Source: Candidatus Celerinatantimonas neptuna
GTDB taxonomy: Bacteria; Pseudomonadota; Gammaproteobacteria; Enterobacterales; Celerinatantimonadaceae
Length of the DNA stretch: 64,000 nt
Reading direction: 5' to 3'
Assembly: GCA_911810475.1 (NCBI GenBank)
Contig: OU461276.1
Coordinates: 1,021,501-1,085,500, forward strand
The position numbers and the translations under genes are program-made. The notes under the pieces were generated by a model. The model saw nothing but the letters and a program-made list of their open reading frames with translations, was not told where the DNA came from and ran no database searches. This document shows, in pieces, positions 16,865 through 25,366 of this stretch; the first letter of the stretch is position 1, and each line of letters begins with the position of its first letter.

Positions 16865-17250
16865 TCAACCTTCAGAACTGAGGAAAACCTTCTCCTTTTG
16901 CGACCAACTATTCGTAACACAAACGATTCCACCGATAATAAGCAAAGCACCAACCAACAACCAGAATCCAAGAACTTCATGCAAAACAATAGCCCCGAAC
17001 ACCATCGAAACCAAGGAGACATTATTCATATACACTGACGCGGAACCAACCTCAATGTACTTCAAACCCCATGACCAGCAGAAGAATGAAACAATTGAAC
17101 AAAAAACAACTAAATAGGTGAATCCCAATACCAGCTCAACAGTAACATCAATACCTTGGAGTCTAGGCCATTCCTCGTGAGAAAAAGGAACTAAAAAAAG
17201 GGTCCCAAAGAAAAAGCTATACAGAATAACTTTTAAAGGATTGGAATCCT
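16865..17250 (-). pseudogene. EamA/DMT-family transporter, 5'-truncated
   Basis: The C-terminal half of a drug/metabolite transporter: NPLKVILYSFFFGTLFLVPF, then FTYLVVFCSIVSFFCWSWGL and VSLVSMVFGAIVLHEVLGFW, each a membrane helix. The last two carry the SxxS...VFGAIVLHE pattern of EamA domains. The frame is intact up to about 17250, where hairpin repeat copy f begins, and the first half of the gene is missing. A TTG at about 17128 could start a fragment, but it would not be a working transporter. Confidence 0.75.
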
Positions 17251-17259
17251 AAAAACCAA

Positions 17260-17533
17260 CCAAGACATCCACTCTATTCCCCCAAGAAGCGCAAGCCTTC
17301 CGGTAAAATGAGCATGTAAAAAGATATTTGAGTTCATGATTGCTGCTGACAAAAAAGCTTGTTTCGATAATTACGGTCATCCATCTTGCAAATGCATGAT
17401 TTGCGGGCGTGATTTCGTTCAATGTGAAGGAAAACTCGAATCTTTGCGCGTAGCTGCCCGGCTCAAACTAAAAAGAAGAAATCTCATACTCCCTGCCATC
17501 ACTGGGTACATAGGATGGGTGGCTTAGATTATG
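17260..17533 (+). repeat. Hairpin repeat, copy f (long form enclosing a small ORF)
   Basis: The left arm CCAAGACATCCACTCTATTC (17260) and right arm GGGTACATAGGATGGGTGGC, then TTAGATTAT (17504-17533), are imperfect inverted repeats with about 17 of 24 positions matching. They enclose about 220 bases with a 63-codon ORF. The left arm and the ATATTTGAGTTCATGATT segment are shared with copy d1. Short copies such as d2 look like the same arms with the interior missing. Confidence 0.6.
17336..17527 (+). CDS. Small ORF inside repeat copy f, Cys-motif protein
   Basis: 63 residues: MIAADKKACFDNYGHPSCKC, then MICGRDFVQCEGKL, then a basic segment RVAARLKLKRRN and a short tail whose TAG lies inside the right arm of the repeat. 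The CxC-x2-C pattern could bind zinc. The related reading frame in copy d1 is full of stops. No ribosome binding site is obvious. It may be a residual coding part of a mobile element rather than a functioning gene. Confidence 0.35.
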   Translation: MIAADKKACFDNYGHPSCKCMICGRDFVQCEGKLESLRVAARLKLKRRNLILPAITGYIGWVA

Positions 17534-17568
17534 TTCTGGATTATGCAAAAAGTGAAGCATAATTAGGA

Positions 17569-18303
17569 TCAGCTATTTAGAGTTAAGAGTGGTACAGTGG
17601 GATAATTAGGCACAAGTTCTATATTAAAAAATTCATTGATTCGGCGGCGATTAAATTCATTTTCACTAGCGATTATTTTTAGGGCTGTAATCGTGTTATT
17701 TTCTATTTTTTGGTATAATTCTGCATTTTCAATAGATTTTTTATTTTCCTTTCTAAATATAAATAAACCATTTGAAATTTCTATTTTTATATTGCTTTTT
17801 TCGATTTTAATCCAGTCAATCAGATCATCGACACTTACGTTAGATAGGGTTTCAAGTTCCCAATATTTAATTGGCATATTTTGCGATAGGCTGGAAATAG
17901 TATCGTAGAGGTTAAATTCATGTCTATTATTTAAATAGTATTCAAATAACTTATAGATATCTTTATTTTTAATTTTCATATTAAAATATGTTATTTCATT
18001 TTCAGAGATATGTAACTTAGGGTTTTCTTCCTTATATCTATTGATATAATAATCTTTATTTGTTTTTAGATTTATTTTGTCTATAAAATCAAATAAATAA
18101 GATAAATATACTATATGGATATTTTTTATATTGTTATTCAATAAATCATTTATTTTTTCATAGAAAAAGTTTTTATCGTAAATAAAACTATTATCATATT
18201 TCTTTAGTAAAGATATAATAATAGAACTTGTTTCTCCTATTAATTCTGAGTTTGTATTTTCAATACATATAATTGTAAAGTTTTTCCTGTTCAAAAAAAC
18301 CAT
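17569..18303 (-). CDS. C-terminal part of the KAP-like NTPase (separate frame)
   Basis: A 244-codon AT-rich frame overlapping the end of the upstream NTPase frame by 44 bases. It has no recognised domain; it is mainly helical, rich in Lys, Asn and Ile, and ends VPLLTLNS. Its apparent ATG lies inside a GGTTTTTTTGAAC tract. Shifting one base in that T7 run joins ...YLENGF directly to ...RKNFTIICIENTN. The simplest reading is one protein of about 590 residues split by a single-base slip (mutation, phase variation or sequencing error) rather than an independent gene. Confidence 0.6.
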   Translation of the reverse strand: MVFLNRKNFTIICIENTNSELIGETSSIIISLLKKYDNSFIYDKNFFYEKINDLLNNNIKNIHIVYLSYLFDFIDKINLKTNKDYYINRYKEENPKLHISENEITYFNMKIKNKDIYKLFEYYLNNRHEFNLYDTISSLSQNMPIKYWELETLSNVSVDDLIDWIKIEKSNIKIEISNGLFIFRKENKKSIENAELYQKIENNTITALKIIASENEFNRRRINEFFNIELVPNYPTVPLLTLNS

Positions 18304-19336
18304 TTTCTAGATAAAAGTCTATATATTCATCAAAAGGAGATTTTTGAATATGTAATTCGTCTATTATTTCTTCTGCCCAAATTTCATCTTCTGTTTTTCT
18401 CTCTGGGTTATCTTCAATTGAAGTGAAATCAAAAGTTCCATATTTATATTTTTCATTTATTAATTTACTTTTTGGATCATCAGTGCATACATATTTTATC
18501 CAATAAAGAAATGTTATCCGAGGTAGAATGAATTTTGTTAAATTACTTTGGGGAATACTATCCTCTATTTTTTTAAAATCATCATAACAGCTCTTGATCT
18601 TTTTTAATAACCTAATGTTATTGCAGTTTAATATTGTTAATATCTTTTCTACTTCTGAAATATGAGGATAGCTAGAGCTGAATACAATATTTAAGTTATT
18701 AACAATTGTAGGCATATATTTTAATTCATGGTCAATTATTTTTTCACGATACGATTTCAAATCCTCCTTGTCAGCCTTTTCCAAAGCATCTTCATTGAAG
18801 ATAAGAATAATTTTACATCGTTTTTTTGTACGAAGTTCATCAACTAATCCTAAAATTTCTTTAAGTAATAAATTCCCTTTTCGTTCAATATCATCGACAC
18901 AGATTAAATAGTCTTTAATCAAACTGTATTCAAGACTTTCTGCAAGTCGGCTATAGTTGCTAAATATTGGAACGTCTTTAATTAGAGTCGCTGGTTTTTT
19001 CAGGTAGTCTAAAATGTTTTTTCTGTCCGAATATGACTTTTTGAGTTTAGACACTACAGTTGATATCTGCTTAGATTCTGCAGTTTGCTCTATGTCTGTT
19101 GATAATATTTTTGAAGAGTAAAGAATGCTTGATTTAAAATCAGCTAGTGAGTTTTTTCCAAAAAGAGAAATATAGCTGTAAGCTTTGAATTTCAACTTAT
19201 CATTATCAATTTTATTCTTGATGAAATGTTCCCAAAAATAGGTTTTACCAATTCCCCAATCACCTTTGAGAGATAGAACTTGAATATCACTATCTGGGTT
19301 TAAAAATTTGTCGAGCGTTTCGTGTAGTTCATCCAT
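18260..19336 (-). CDS. KAP-like P-loop NTPase, N-terminal part
   Basis: A 358-residue frame. The Walker A motif GDWGIGKTYF (about 25-34) and Walker B YLICVDDIER (about 143-152), then ILIFNEDAL as a sensor-like strand, match KAP-family P-loop proteins, several of which are linked to phage defence. GGGAAGG precedes the ATG at 19336. A perfect 12-bp inverted repeat lies 14 bases upstream of that ATG. The frame ends shortly after a T7 tract, where it runs into the second frame. Low GC, repeats on both sides and position beside the core genome point to acquired DNA. A defence role is inferred only. Confidence 0.7.
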   Translation of the reverse strand: MDELHETLDKFLNPDSDIQVLSLKGDWGIGKTYFWEHFIKNKIDNDKLKFKAYSYISLFGKNSLADFKSSILYSSKILSTDIEQTAESKQISTVVSKLKKSYSDRKNILDYLKKPATLIKDVPIFSNYSRLAESLEYSLIKDYLICVDDIERKGNLLLKEILGLVDELRTKKRCKIILIFNEDALEKADKEDLKSYREKIIDHELKYMPTIVNNLNIVFSSSYPHISEVEKILTILNCNNIRLLKKIKSCYDDFKKIEDSIPQSNLTKFILPRITFLYWIKYVCTDDPKSKLINEKYKYGTFDFTSIEDNPERKTEDEIWAEEIIDELHIQKSPFDEYIDFYLENGFFEQEKLYNYMY

Positions 19337-19350
19337 GGAGCCTTCCCGTA

Positions 19351-19383
19351 TAATGCTGCTATATCAGAGCAATAGCAGCATTA
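19351..19383. promoter_or_regulatory. Perfect 12-bp inverted repeat before the KAP-like gene
   Basis: TAATGCTGCTAT, nine bases, ATAGCAGCATTA, just upstream of the ribosome binding site of the gene starting at 19336. It could be an operator for a dimeric repressor or a 5'-UTR hairpin. There is no T-run, so a terminator is unlikely. Confidence 0.5.
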
Positions 19384-19470
19384 CTTTAGCAAAGGATCAA
19401 AGCTCATGTGGTATGTAGCCCAACTAATTCGCCATAATCTCTTCAAGCTTTATTATAATCCAGCCTAAAA

Positions 19471-19540
19471 ACTAGGCTAATCCACCCACTACATCCCCCC
19501 TTGATATAACTGGATTTGTTGAGTGAGAGACCTAATAACT
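19471..19540 (+). repeat. Hairpin repeat, copy g (diverged)
   Basis: CTAGGCTAATCCACCCACTA, then CTTGATATAACTGGATTTG, TTGAGTGAGAGACCTAATAA. It has the same orientation and layout as the other copies, with weaker pairing. It marks the boundary between the accessory region and the ssb-uvrA core segment and is the last copy I could find in the window. Confidence 0.55.
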
Positions 19541-19612
19541 TGCCGTCATAACGAAAGCCTACAGACCATTCAAGTACGCTCCAGCCCTAAGTATGATGAC
19601 TGCATCTAAAAT

Positions 19613-19643
19613 ATAAAAAAGGCCTGCAAAAACAGACCTTTTA
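19613..19643 (-). terminator. Rho-independent terminator of ssb
   Basis: On the reverse strand GGTCTG, a short T-rich loop, CAGGCC, then TTTTTT, about 30 bases after the ssb stop codon. Confidence 0.75.
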
Positions 19644-19673
19644 TCATTTAAATCAATACGTCTCGGGTGCCCC

Positions 19674-20321
19674 CTAGAACGGAATATCGTCATCAAAATC
19701 CATTGGCGGTTCGTTGTAGGTTGACGACTGCTGTGGTGGATTTTGTGGATTTTTTGGCGGTTGTGGTGCCGGGCGGTTTTGTTGATTGTTTTGCTGATTA
19801 TTAAAGCCACCGCTCTGGCTCGGTTGTTGGCCACTTTGGGCAGGTTGCGGGTTATAGTTGCTCTGGCCACCTTGTGGTGCCGGATTATTAAAACCACCCT
19901 GTTGCTGTGGAGCCTGGTTGAACCCGCCCCCTTGTTGAGGCTGGTTGCCCCAACTCTGGCCTGCGCCCTGCCCCTGACCTGCACCACGGCTGTCGAGCAT
20001 TTGCATTTCATTGGCAATGATCTCGGTGGTATAGCGATCATTGCCTTGTTGATCCTGCCATTTGCGGGTTTGCAGTTTGCCTTCCAGGTAGACTTTTGAA
20101 CCTTTATGCAAATATTCACCAGCAATTTCAGCCAACCGGCGATAAAGTGTCACCCGGTGCCATTCGGTACGTTCCTGCTGCTGGCCCTGCTGGTCTTTCC
20201 AGCCTTCAGTGGTCGCAACGGTAATATTGGCTACGGCGCCACCATTTGGCATATAGCGGACTTCCGGATCTTGTCCCAAATTACCTATCACGATGACTTT
20301 ATTCACCGAACCTTTACTCAT
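19674..20321 (-). CDS. ssb: Single-stranded DNA-binding protein
   Basis: 215 residues. An OB-fold N-terminus ([38 protein letters not shown], about 1-112) precedes a long Gln/Gly/Asn/Pro-rich disordered linker and the acidic tip [11 protein letters not shown], which recruits replication and repair partners. SSB coats single-stranded DNA in replication, recombination and repair. The linker is longer than in E. coli (178 residues in total). It is encoded next to the MFS gene and uvrA. I saw no LexA box upstream. Confidence 0.97.
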   Translation of the reverse strand: MSKGSVNKVIVIGNLGQDPEVRYMPNGGAVANITVATTEGWKDQQGQQQERTEWHRVTLYRRLAEIAGEYLHKGSKVYLEGKLQTRKWQDQQGNDRYTTEIIANEMQMLDSRGAGQGQGAGQSWGNQPQQGGGFNQAPQQQGGFNNPAPQGGQSNYNPQPAQSGQQPSQSGGFNNQQNNQQNRPAPQPPKNPQNPPQQSSTYNEPPMDFDDDIPF

Positions 20322-20481
20322 ATATGCCTCTTATCTGTTAAGTTCGAGTCGCTCATCGATCGATTACAATAATCTGGCCGTTAAACGCGACGCTCTTTCT
20401 CTGATGAATTATAAGGGAGGATGAAATCACAATCCAGCCTGCCGTTATTGCATCAGAAAAACGCGCCGCGATCCCCATGAT

Positions 20482-21861
20482 TTAAGCCGCATTGACATCA
20501 CGGCCAAATTCACGAACTAATGTCCTGGCCCGCTCCAAATCAAACAATTTATCATTCACTTTCAGATAAGCCGTACGCTCATCCGGGATAACAACCGCTT
20601 CGAGCACCCCTTCCAGCTGGCCTAAATACCCGGCCATAGCGTTGCTGTCGGCACCATGTTCATAGCTTAATGTATAGTTTTTCAGGCCACTTTGTACTTT
20701 TAAGCCCATCGCCACCAGCATCCAGATGACTAAGACGCCAATCGCCACTAATACAACCGGGGTGCGCCCCAAATGGCTTAACACTAACCCGGCGACACTG
20801 CCGCCAATAAACGCACCGATAAACTGACAAGTTGAGTAAACGCCCATGGCACTGCCTTTTTGTCCGGCAGGGGCCAGTGATGCCAGCATGGCCGGAAGCG
20901 ATGCTTCCATGTAATTGAAGCCGGTAAAAAACAGCAATGAAGAAAGGACCAATAGCGGTAAACTATGGGCGAACAGTAACAGAATATTCGATAACAGAAA
21001 TATGCCCAGCGCCAGCATAAAGTACCCGCGATGCTGATTGCGTTTTGACGCAAAAATCAACATTGGCACCATCAGTACAAATGAGCCAAACAGCACCGGC
21101 AGATATAACATCCAGTGATGAGAAGCCGCTAACCCGGCATCAACCAGACGTCCGGGGAACTGCACAAATTCAGCCGTCAGTAACAGATGCAAAGAAAAGA
21201 TGCTCCAGTCAAGGCGCAGCAACTGGGGGTTTTTAATCGCCCGTATAAACTGGCCAAAAGAAGCTGACACATCGCCTTTCGGCGCATGGGTCGACACATT
21301 GGGCACCACCAGCCACACCGCTAAAATACCTAAAAAGGCCATCAGTGCAGCGGCCCAGAACATGCCATTGAGGCCAATCAGGCTCGCCAGTGGCGGACCA
21401 AAAACTAATGCAGCCGCAAATGCCAGACCAATGCTCATGCCGATGGTCGCCATCACTTTTGAGCGATGTTCTTCGCGGCTTAAATCGGCAGCCAGGGCCA
21501 GTGTCGCACTGGCAATTGCCCCCATGCCCTGAATGGCACGTCCGGCAATAATACCGGTCATCGAGTCACTCATTGCGGCTACGGCGCTGCCGATTGCGAA
21601 AACAACAAGCCCGCCAATAATCACCGGTTTTCGGCCTATTCTGTCCGAAAGCCAGCCCATGGGGATCTGTAAAAATGCTTGCGTCAGTCCGTAGGCGCCA
21701 ATCGCCAGACCAACGGTTACCGGGGAATACCCGGTCAAATGGCGCGCGAATACCGCCAACACCGGCATTATCATAAATAACCCGGCCATCCGTAGCGCAA
21801 ATACCAGTGCCAGCGACATGGCTCCACGCTTTTCTGTTGCGGAAATTGCTCCACCAGCCAT
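20482..21861 (-). CDS. MFS transporter, YajR-like
   Basis: 459 residues with about 12 membrane helices. The MFS motif A is clear in MGWLSDRIGRKPVIIGGL. A C-terminal soluble extension (about 390-459, around ...YEHGADSNAMAGYLGQLEGV) resembles the ferredoxin-like YAM domain of E. coli YajR. The start at 21861 follows CAGGAA; the frame continues upstream without a better signal. A neighbour between ssb and uvrA is typical of several gammaproteobacteria. The exported substrate is unknown. Confidence 0.85.
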   Translation of the reverse strand: MAGGAISATEKRGAMSLALVFALRMAGLFMIMPVLAVFARHLTGYSPVTVGLAIGAYGLTQAFLQIPMGWLSDRIGRKPVIIGGLVVFAIGSAVAAMSDSMTGIIAGRAIQGMGAIASATLALAADLSREEHRSKVMATIGMSIGLAFAAALVFGPPLASLIGLNGMFWAAALMAFLGILAVWLVVPNVSTHAPKGDVSASFGQFIRAIKNPQLLRLDWSIFSLHLLLTAEFVQFPGRLVDAGLAASHHWMLYLPVLFGSFVLMVPMLIFASKRNQHRGYFMLALGIFLLSNILLLFAHSLPLLVLSSLLFFTGFNYMEASLPAMLASLAPAGQKGSAMGVYSTCQFIGAFIGGSVAGLVLSHLGRTPVVLVAIGVLVIWMLVAMGLKVQSGLKNYTLSYEHGADSNAMAGYLGQLEGVLEAVVIPDERTAYLKVNDKLFDLERARTLVREFGRDVNAA

Positions 21862-21967
21862 ATCGTTTATTCCTGAATTATATGAATGAATCTGGCTCAC
21901 TATAAAATGGCTATAGCAAGCCACTTGATCGAAACCCGACCCTGAGTCTTTGTCTATGATGAACTAA

Positions 21968-22047
21968 CGCATCCGGTAATCATAGGGATGTCTGCCGACC
22001 GGCGACCGTTAATCAGGATGAGTTCCACCGGGGCATCCCCAGATGCG
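21968..22047. other. Nested inverted repeats between the MFS gene and uvrA
   Basis: Outer CGCATC (21968) pairs with GATGCG (22042) and inner GGGATG (21985) with CATCCC (22034), enclosing a GC-rich core with CCGACCGG and CACCGG. The order suggests a folded RNA leader on one strand or a protein-binding region. No known riboswitch consensus was recognised. Confidence 0.3.
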
Positions 22048-22214
22048 AAGGATGATAGCATGGGCGTTTACAAATCAACAACAATTCACAGCTATGCCGT
22101 CAGCTACACAATCAACGCGACTAAACATCTATTTCAATAGCAGCATAAAGGATGAGATACATATAAGATTGTGCGATACTGAGCAATTCCCGATTGTTGT
22201 AAGCCTTAAAATTT

Positions 22215-25043
22215 ATGGACAATATTGAGATCCGCGGTGCACGAACTCACAATCTGAAAAACCTCAATTTAACACTTCCTCGTGACAAGCTGATTGTCAT
22301 CACAGGGTTATCTGGTTCTGGTAAATCATCTCTGGCTTTTGACACGCTTTATGCCGAAGGTCAGCGGCGCTATGTCGAGTCACTATCAGCCTATGCCAGG
22401 CAGTTTCTCTCATTGATGGAAAAGCCCGATGTCGATCATATCGAAGGGCTCTCCCCGGCTATTTCTATCGAGCAGAAATCAACGTCACATAACCCCCGCT
22501 CAACCGTCGGAACCATCACTGAGATTTATGACTATCTGCGCTTGCTCTATGCAAGGGTGGGTGAGCCACGCTGCCCTCATCATGATGAGCCGCTAGCCGC
22601 TCAGACCATTAGCCAGATGGTTGATCAGGTACTGAGCATGGATGACGGCAACCGGATGATGTTGCTGGCACCGGTTGTTAAAGAGCGCAAAGGGGAGCAT
22701 GTCAAAACGCTGGAAAACCTAAATGCCCAGGGGTTTATCCGCGCCCGGATTGACGGAGAAGTGTGCGATTTGTCCGATCCGCCAACGCTGGAACTTCGTA
22801 AAAAACATACCATTGAAGTCGTTGTCGACCGCTTTAAAGTCCGCGATGATCTTCAGCAGCGCCTTGCCGAGTCATTTGAAACCGCACTGGAACTCTCTGG
22901 CGGTACGGTAGTGGTTGCCGCGATGGACAACAGTATCGATGAGCTGGTGTTCTCGGCTAATTTTGCCTGCCCGATATGCGGTTATAGCATGCAAGAGCTC
23001 GAGCCCCGTCTGTTCTCATTTAATAACCCGGCGGGAGCCTGCCATCACTGTGATGGCTTAGGTGTCGAGCAGTATTTTGACCCCGAAAAAGTCATTATCA
23101 GCGATGAAATCAGCCTCTCGGGCGGCGCAATCCGCGGCTGGGACAAACGCAATTTCTATTATTATCAGATGCTGCGTTCCCTCGCAGAACACTATGATTT
23201 TCAATTGGATGTGCCTTACCAGGGTCTCCCTGAATCGGTTAAAAACGTCCTGTTGTATGGTTCGGGAAAAACCAAAATCACCTTTAAATATGTGAATGAC
23301 CGCGGTGATATCACGCTGCGCGAACACCCGTTTGAAGGGGTAATCCACAATATGCAGCGCCGCTATAAAGAAACCGAATCGAATGCGGTGCGCGATGAAC
23401 TGGCCAAATATATCAGCAGCCAGCCCTGCCCTCACTGCCACGGTAGCCGTTTACGTGAAGAAGCCCGGCATGTGTTTGTTGCTGATACGACATTGCCTGA
23501 AATCACCGAGATGTCGATCCATGAGACGATGGAGTTTTTCGAAAAACTGACACTAAGCGGACAAAAAAAACAGATAGCCAGCAAAATATTAAAAGAGATC
23601 AACGAGCGTCTGAGTTTTTTAGTCAATGTCGGTCTGGATTATCTGTCACTGTCCCGCAGTGCCGATACATTATCCGGCGGAGAAGCACAGCGTATCCGCC
23701 TGGCCAGCCAGATTGGCGCCGGGTTAGTCGGGGTGATGTATGTGCTCGATGAACCATCTATTGGCCTGCATCAACGGGATAACGAGCGGTTGCTGAATAC
23801 GCTGACGCATTTACGTGATCTGGGCAATACCGTGATTGTGGTTGAACATGACGAAGATGCCATTCGCGCTGCCGATTTTATCGTCGATATCGGTCCGGGA
23901 GCCGGGGTGCACGGCGGAAACATCATTGCACAAGGGCCAGTACAAAATATTCTCGATACCCCTGAGTCCCTGACAGGCCAGTATTTAAGTGGTCAAAAAA
24001 GGATTGACATTCCTTTGCATCGTCAGGCCCCCGAGAAAGGCTGGGTTGAGCTGATAGGAGCCAGTGGAAATAACCTCAAACATGTCAGCGCCAAATTTCC
24101 AATCGGGCTGTTAACCTGTGTCACTGGAGTTTCAGGGTCAGGTAAATCGACTCTGGTAAACGACACTTTATTTAAAATTGCCCACCGGGATCTCAATAAA
24201 GCCGATGGAAACAACATTGCGCCTTATCAGGATATTAAAGGGCTCGATAAGCTCGACAAAGTTGTCGATATCAACCAAAGCCCAATCGGCCGGACCCCCC
24301 GTTCAAACCCGGCCACCTACACAGGGATTTTCACCCCGATTCGGGAACTGTTTTCTGGCACCCCAGAATCCCGGGCCAGAGGCTATAAACCGGGACGTTT
24401 CAGTTTTAATGTCAAAGGGGGCCGCTGTGAAGCATGTCAGGGGGATGGCGTTATTAAAGTCGAGATGCATTTTTTACCCGATATTTATGTGCCTTGTGAT
24501 AATTGCCACGGTAAGCGCTATAACCGTGAAACACTGGAAATTAAATACAAGGGGAAAAATATCCATGAGTGTCTGGAAATGACCGTGGAAGAAGCCCGGG
24601 AGTTTTTTGACCCCATCCCGGCGGTTGCCCGTAAACTTCAAACATTAATGGATGTCGGCCTGTCTTATATTCGTTTAGGGCAGGCGGCAACGACATTAAG
24701 TGGGGGTGAAGCACAGCGGGTGAAACTGGCGAAAGAACTCAGTAAGCGAGATACCGGCTCAACACTTTACATTCTTGATGAACCCACCACAGGGTTACAT
24801 TTTGCCGATATCAACATGTTGCTTCAGGTCATTCACCGGTTACGGGATCAGGGAAATACCGTCGTGATTATCGAACATAATCTCGATGTCATAAAAACAG
24901 CAGACTGGATCATTGATTTAGGACCCGAAGGCGGGAAAGGCGGCGGCGAAATTATCGTGACCGGCTCACCTGAATCCATTGCGAATAATGGTCGCTCTCA
25001 TACGGCCCGCTTCCTCAAGCCGATATTAGAGAGAGGTTATTAG
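22215..25043 (+). CDS. uvrA: Excinuclease ABC subunit A
   Basis: 942 residues, the usual length. Two ABC ATPase halves have Walker [10 protein letters not shown] (about 31-39) and GVSGSGKST (about 638-646) and signatures [13 protein letters not shown] and [13 protein letters not shown]. Zinc sites are CPICGY...CHHC and CEACQGDG...CDNCHG. UvrA recognises bulky DNA lesions with UvrB and starts nucleotide excision repair. The start at 22215 gives the conserved [16 protein letters not shown]. No obvious SOS box was found upstream. Confidence 0.98.
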   Translation: MDNIEIRGARTHNLKNLNLTLPRDKLIVITGLSGSGKSSLAFDTLYAEGQRRYVESLSAYARQFLSLMEKPDVDHIEGLSPAISIEQKSTSHNPRSTVGTITEIYDYLRLLYARVGEPRCPHHDEPLAAQTISQMVDQVLSMDDGNRMMLLAPVVKERKGEHVKTLENLNAQGFIRARIDGEVCDLSDPPTLELRKKHTIEVVVDRFKVRDDLQQRLAESFETALELSGGTVVVAAMDNSIDELVFSANFACPICGYSMQELEPRLFSFNNPAGACHHCDGLGVEQYFDPEKVIISDEISLSGGAIRGWDKRNFYYYQMLRSLAEHYDFQLDVPYQGLPESVKNVLLYGSGKTKITFKYVNDRGDITLREHPFEGVIHNMQRRYKETESNAVRDELAKYISSQPCPHCHGSRLREEARHVFVADTTLPEITEMSIHETMEFFEKLTLSGQKKQIASKILKEINERLSFLVNVGLDYLSLSRSADTLSGGEAQRIRLASQIGAGLVGVMYVLDEPSIGLHQRDNERLLNTLTHLRDLGNTVIVVEHDEDAIRAADFIVDIGPGAGVHGGNIIAQGPVQNILDTPESLTGQYLSGQKRIDIPLHRQAPEKGWVELIGASGNNLKHVSAKFPIGLLTCVTGVSGSGKSTLVNDTLFKIAHRDLNKADGNNIAPYQDIKGLDKLDKVVDINQSPIGRTPRSNPATYTGIFTPIRELFSGTPESRARGYKPGRFSFNVKGGRCEACQGDGVIKVEMHFLPDIYVPCDNCHGKRYNRETLEIKYKGKNIHECLEMTVEEAREFFDPIPAVARKLQTLMDVGLSYIRLGQAATTLSGGEAQRVKLAKELSKRDTGSTLYILDEPTTGLHFADINMLLQVIHRLRDQGNTVVIIEHNLDVIKTADWIIDLGPEGGKGGGEIIVTGSPESIANNGRSHTARFLKPILERGY

Positions 25044-25366
25044 GACCTTTTGACGTTGGATCATTAAAACATCGTATCCAATGAAGTGTGTTTTGGGCAG
25101 CCTCGCCGTAAAGCTTCGCCATTAAGTAACAAGCTGTGATACACAGCTCAAAACACGCTTACTCACATAGCCCAAAAATCAGCGTTTACCTTTATAACTC
25201 GTACCCACCCGAAACAATCTGATTAAAATATAATCGACATTTGTGAAGTACTTCACTCTAGAAATGTTAAAAATATATTAAATTTAGTTGAATTTACTTA
25301 ACAAATATCTCATCGATCTGACAATCCCTTAAACAATTCGTTTATAGCAACAGACAGGTGACAGTC
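25044..25366. other. Intergenic region after uvrA
   Basis: Nothing coding was seen. A long-range inverted pair AAGTGTGTTTTG (25084) / CAAAACACGCTT (about 25150) lies after uvrA. The AT-rich part before 25366 probably contains the promoter of the aldehyde dehydrogenase gene. Confidence 0.35.

Noticed and set aside
4638-19540. The hairpin repeats as integron attC sites
   Set aside because: They lack the RYYYAAC and GTTRRRY core sites, no integron integrase is present, and the genes between them point in both directions.
21968-22047. A known riboswitch class (TPP, yybP-ykoY, guanidine)
   Set aside because: The pairing is present but none of the conserved loop sequences of these classes could be matched.
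21862-22214. LexA (SOS) box for uvrA
   Set aside because: I found no CTG-N10-CAG with the AT-rich middle expected of a LexA site in the uvrA upstream region.
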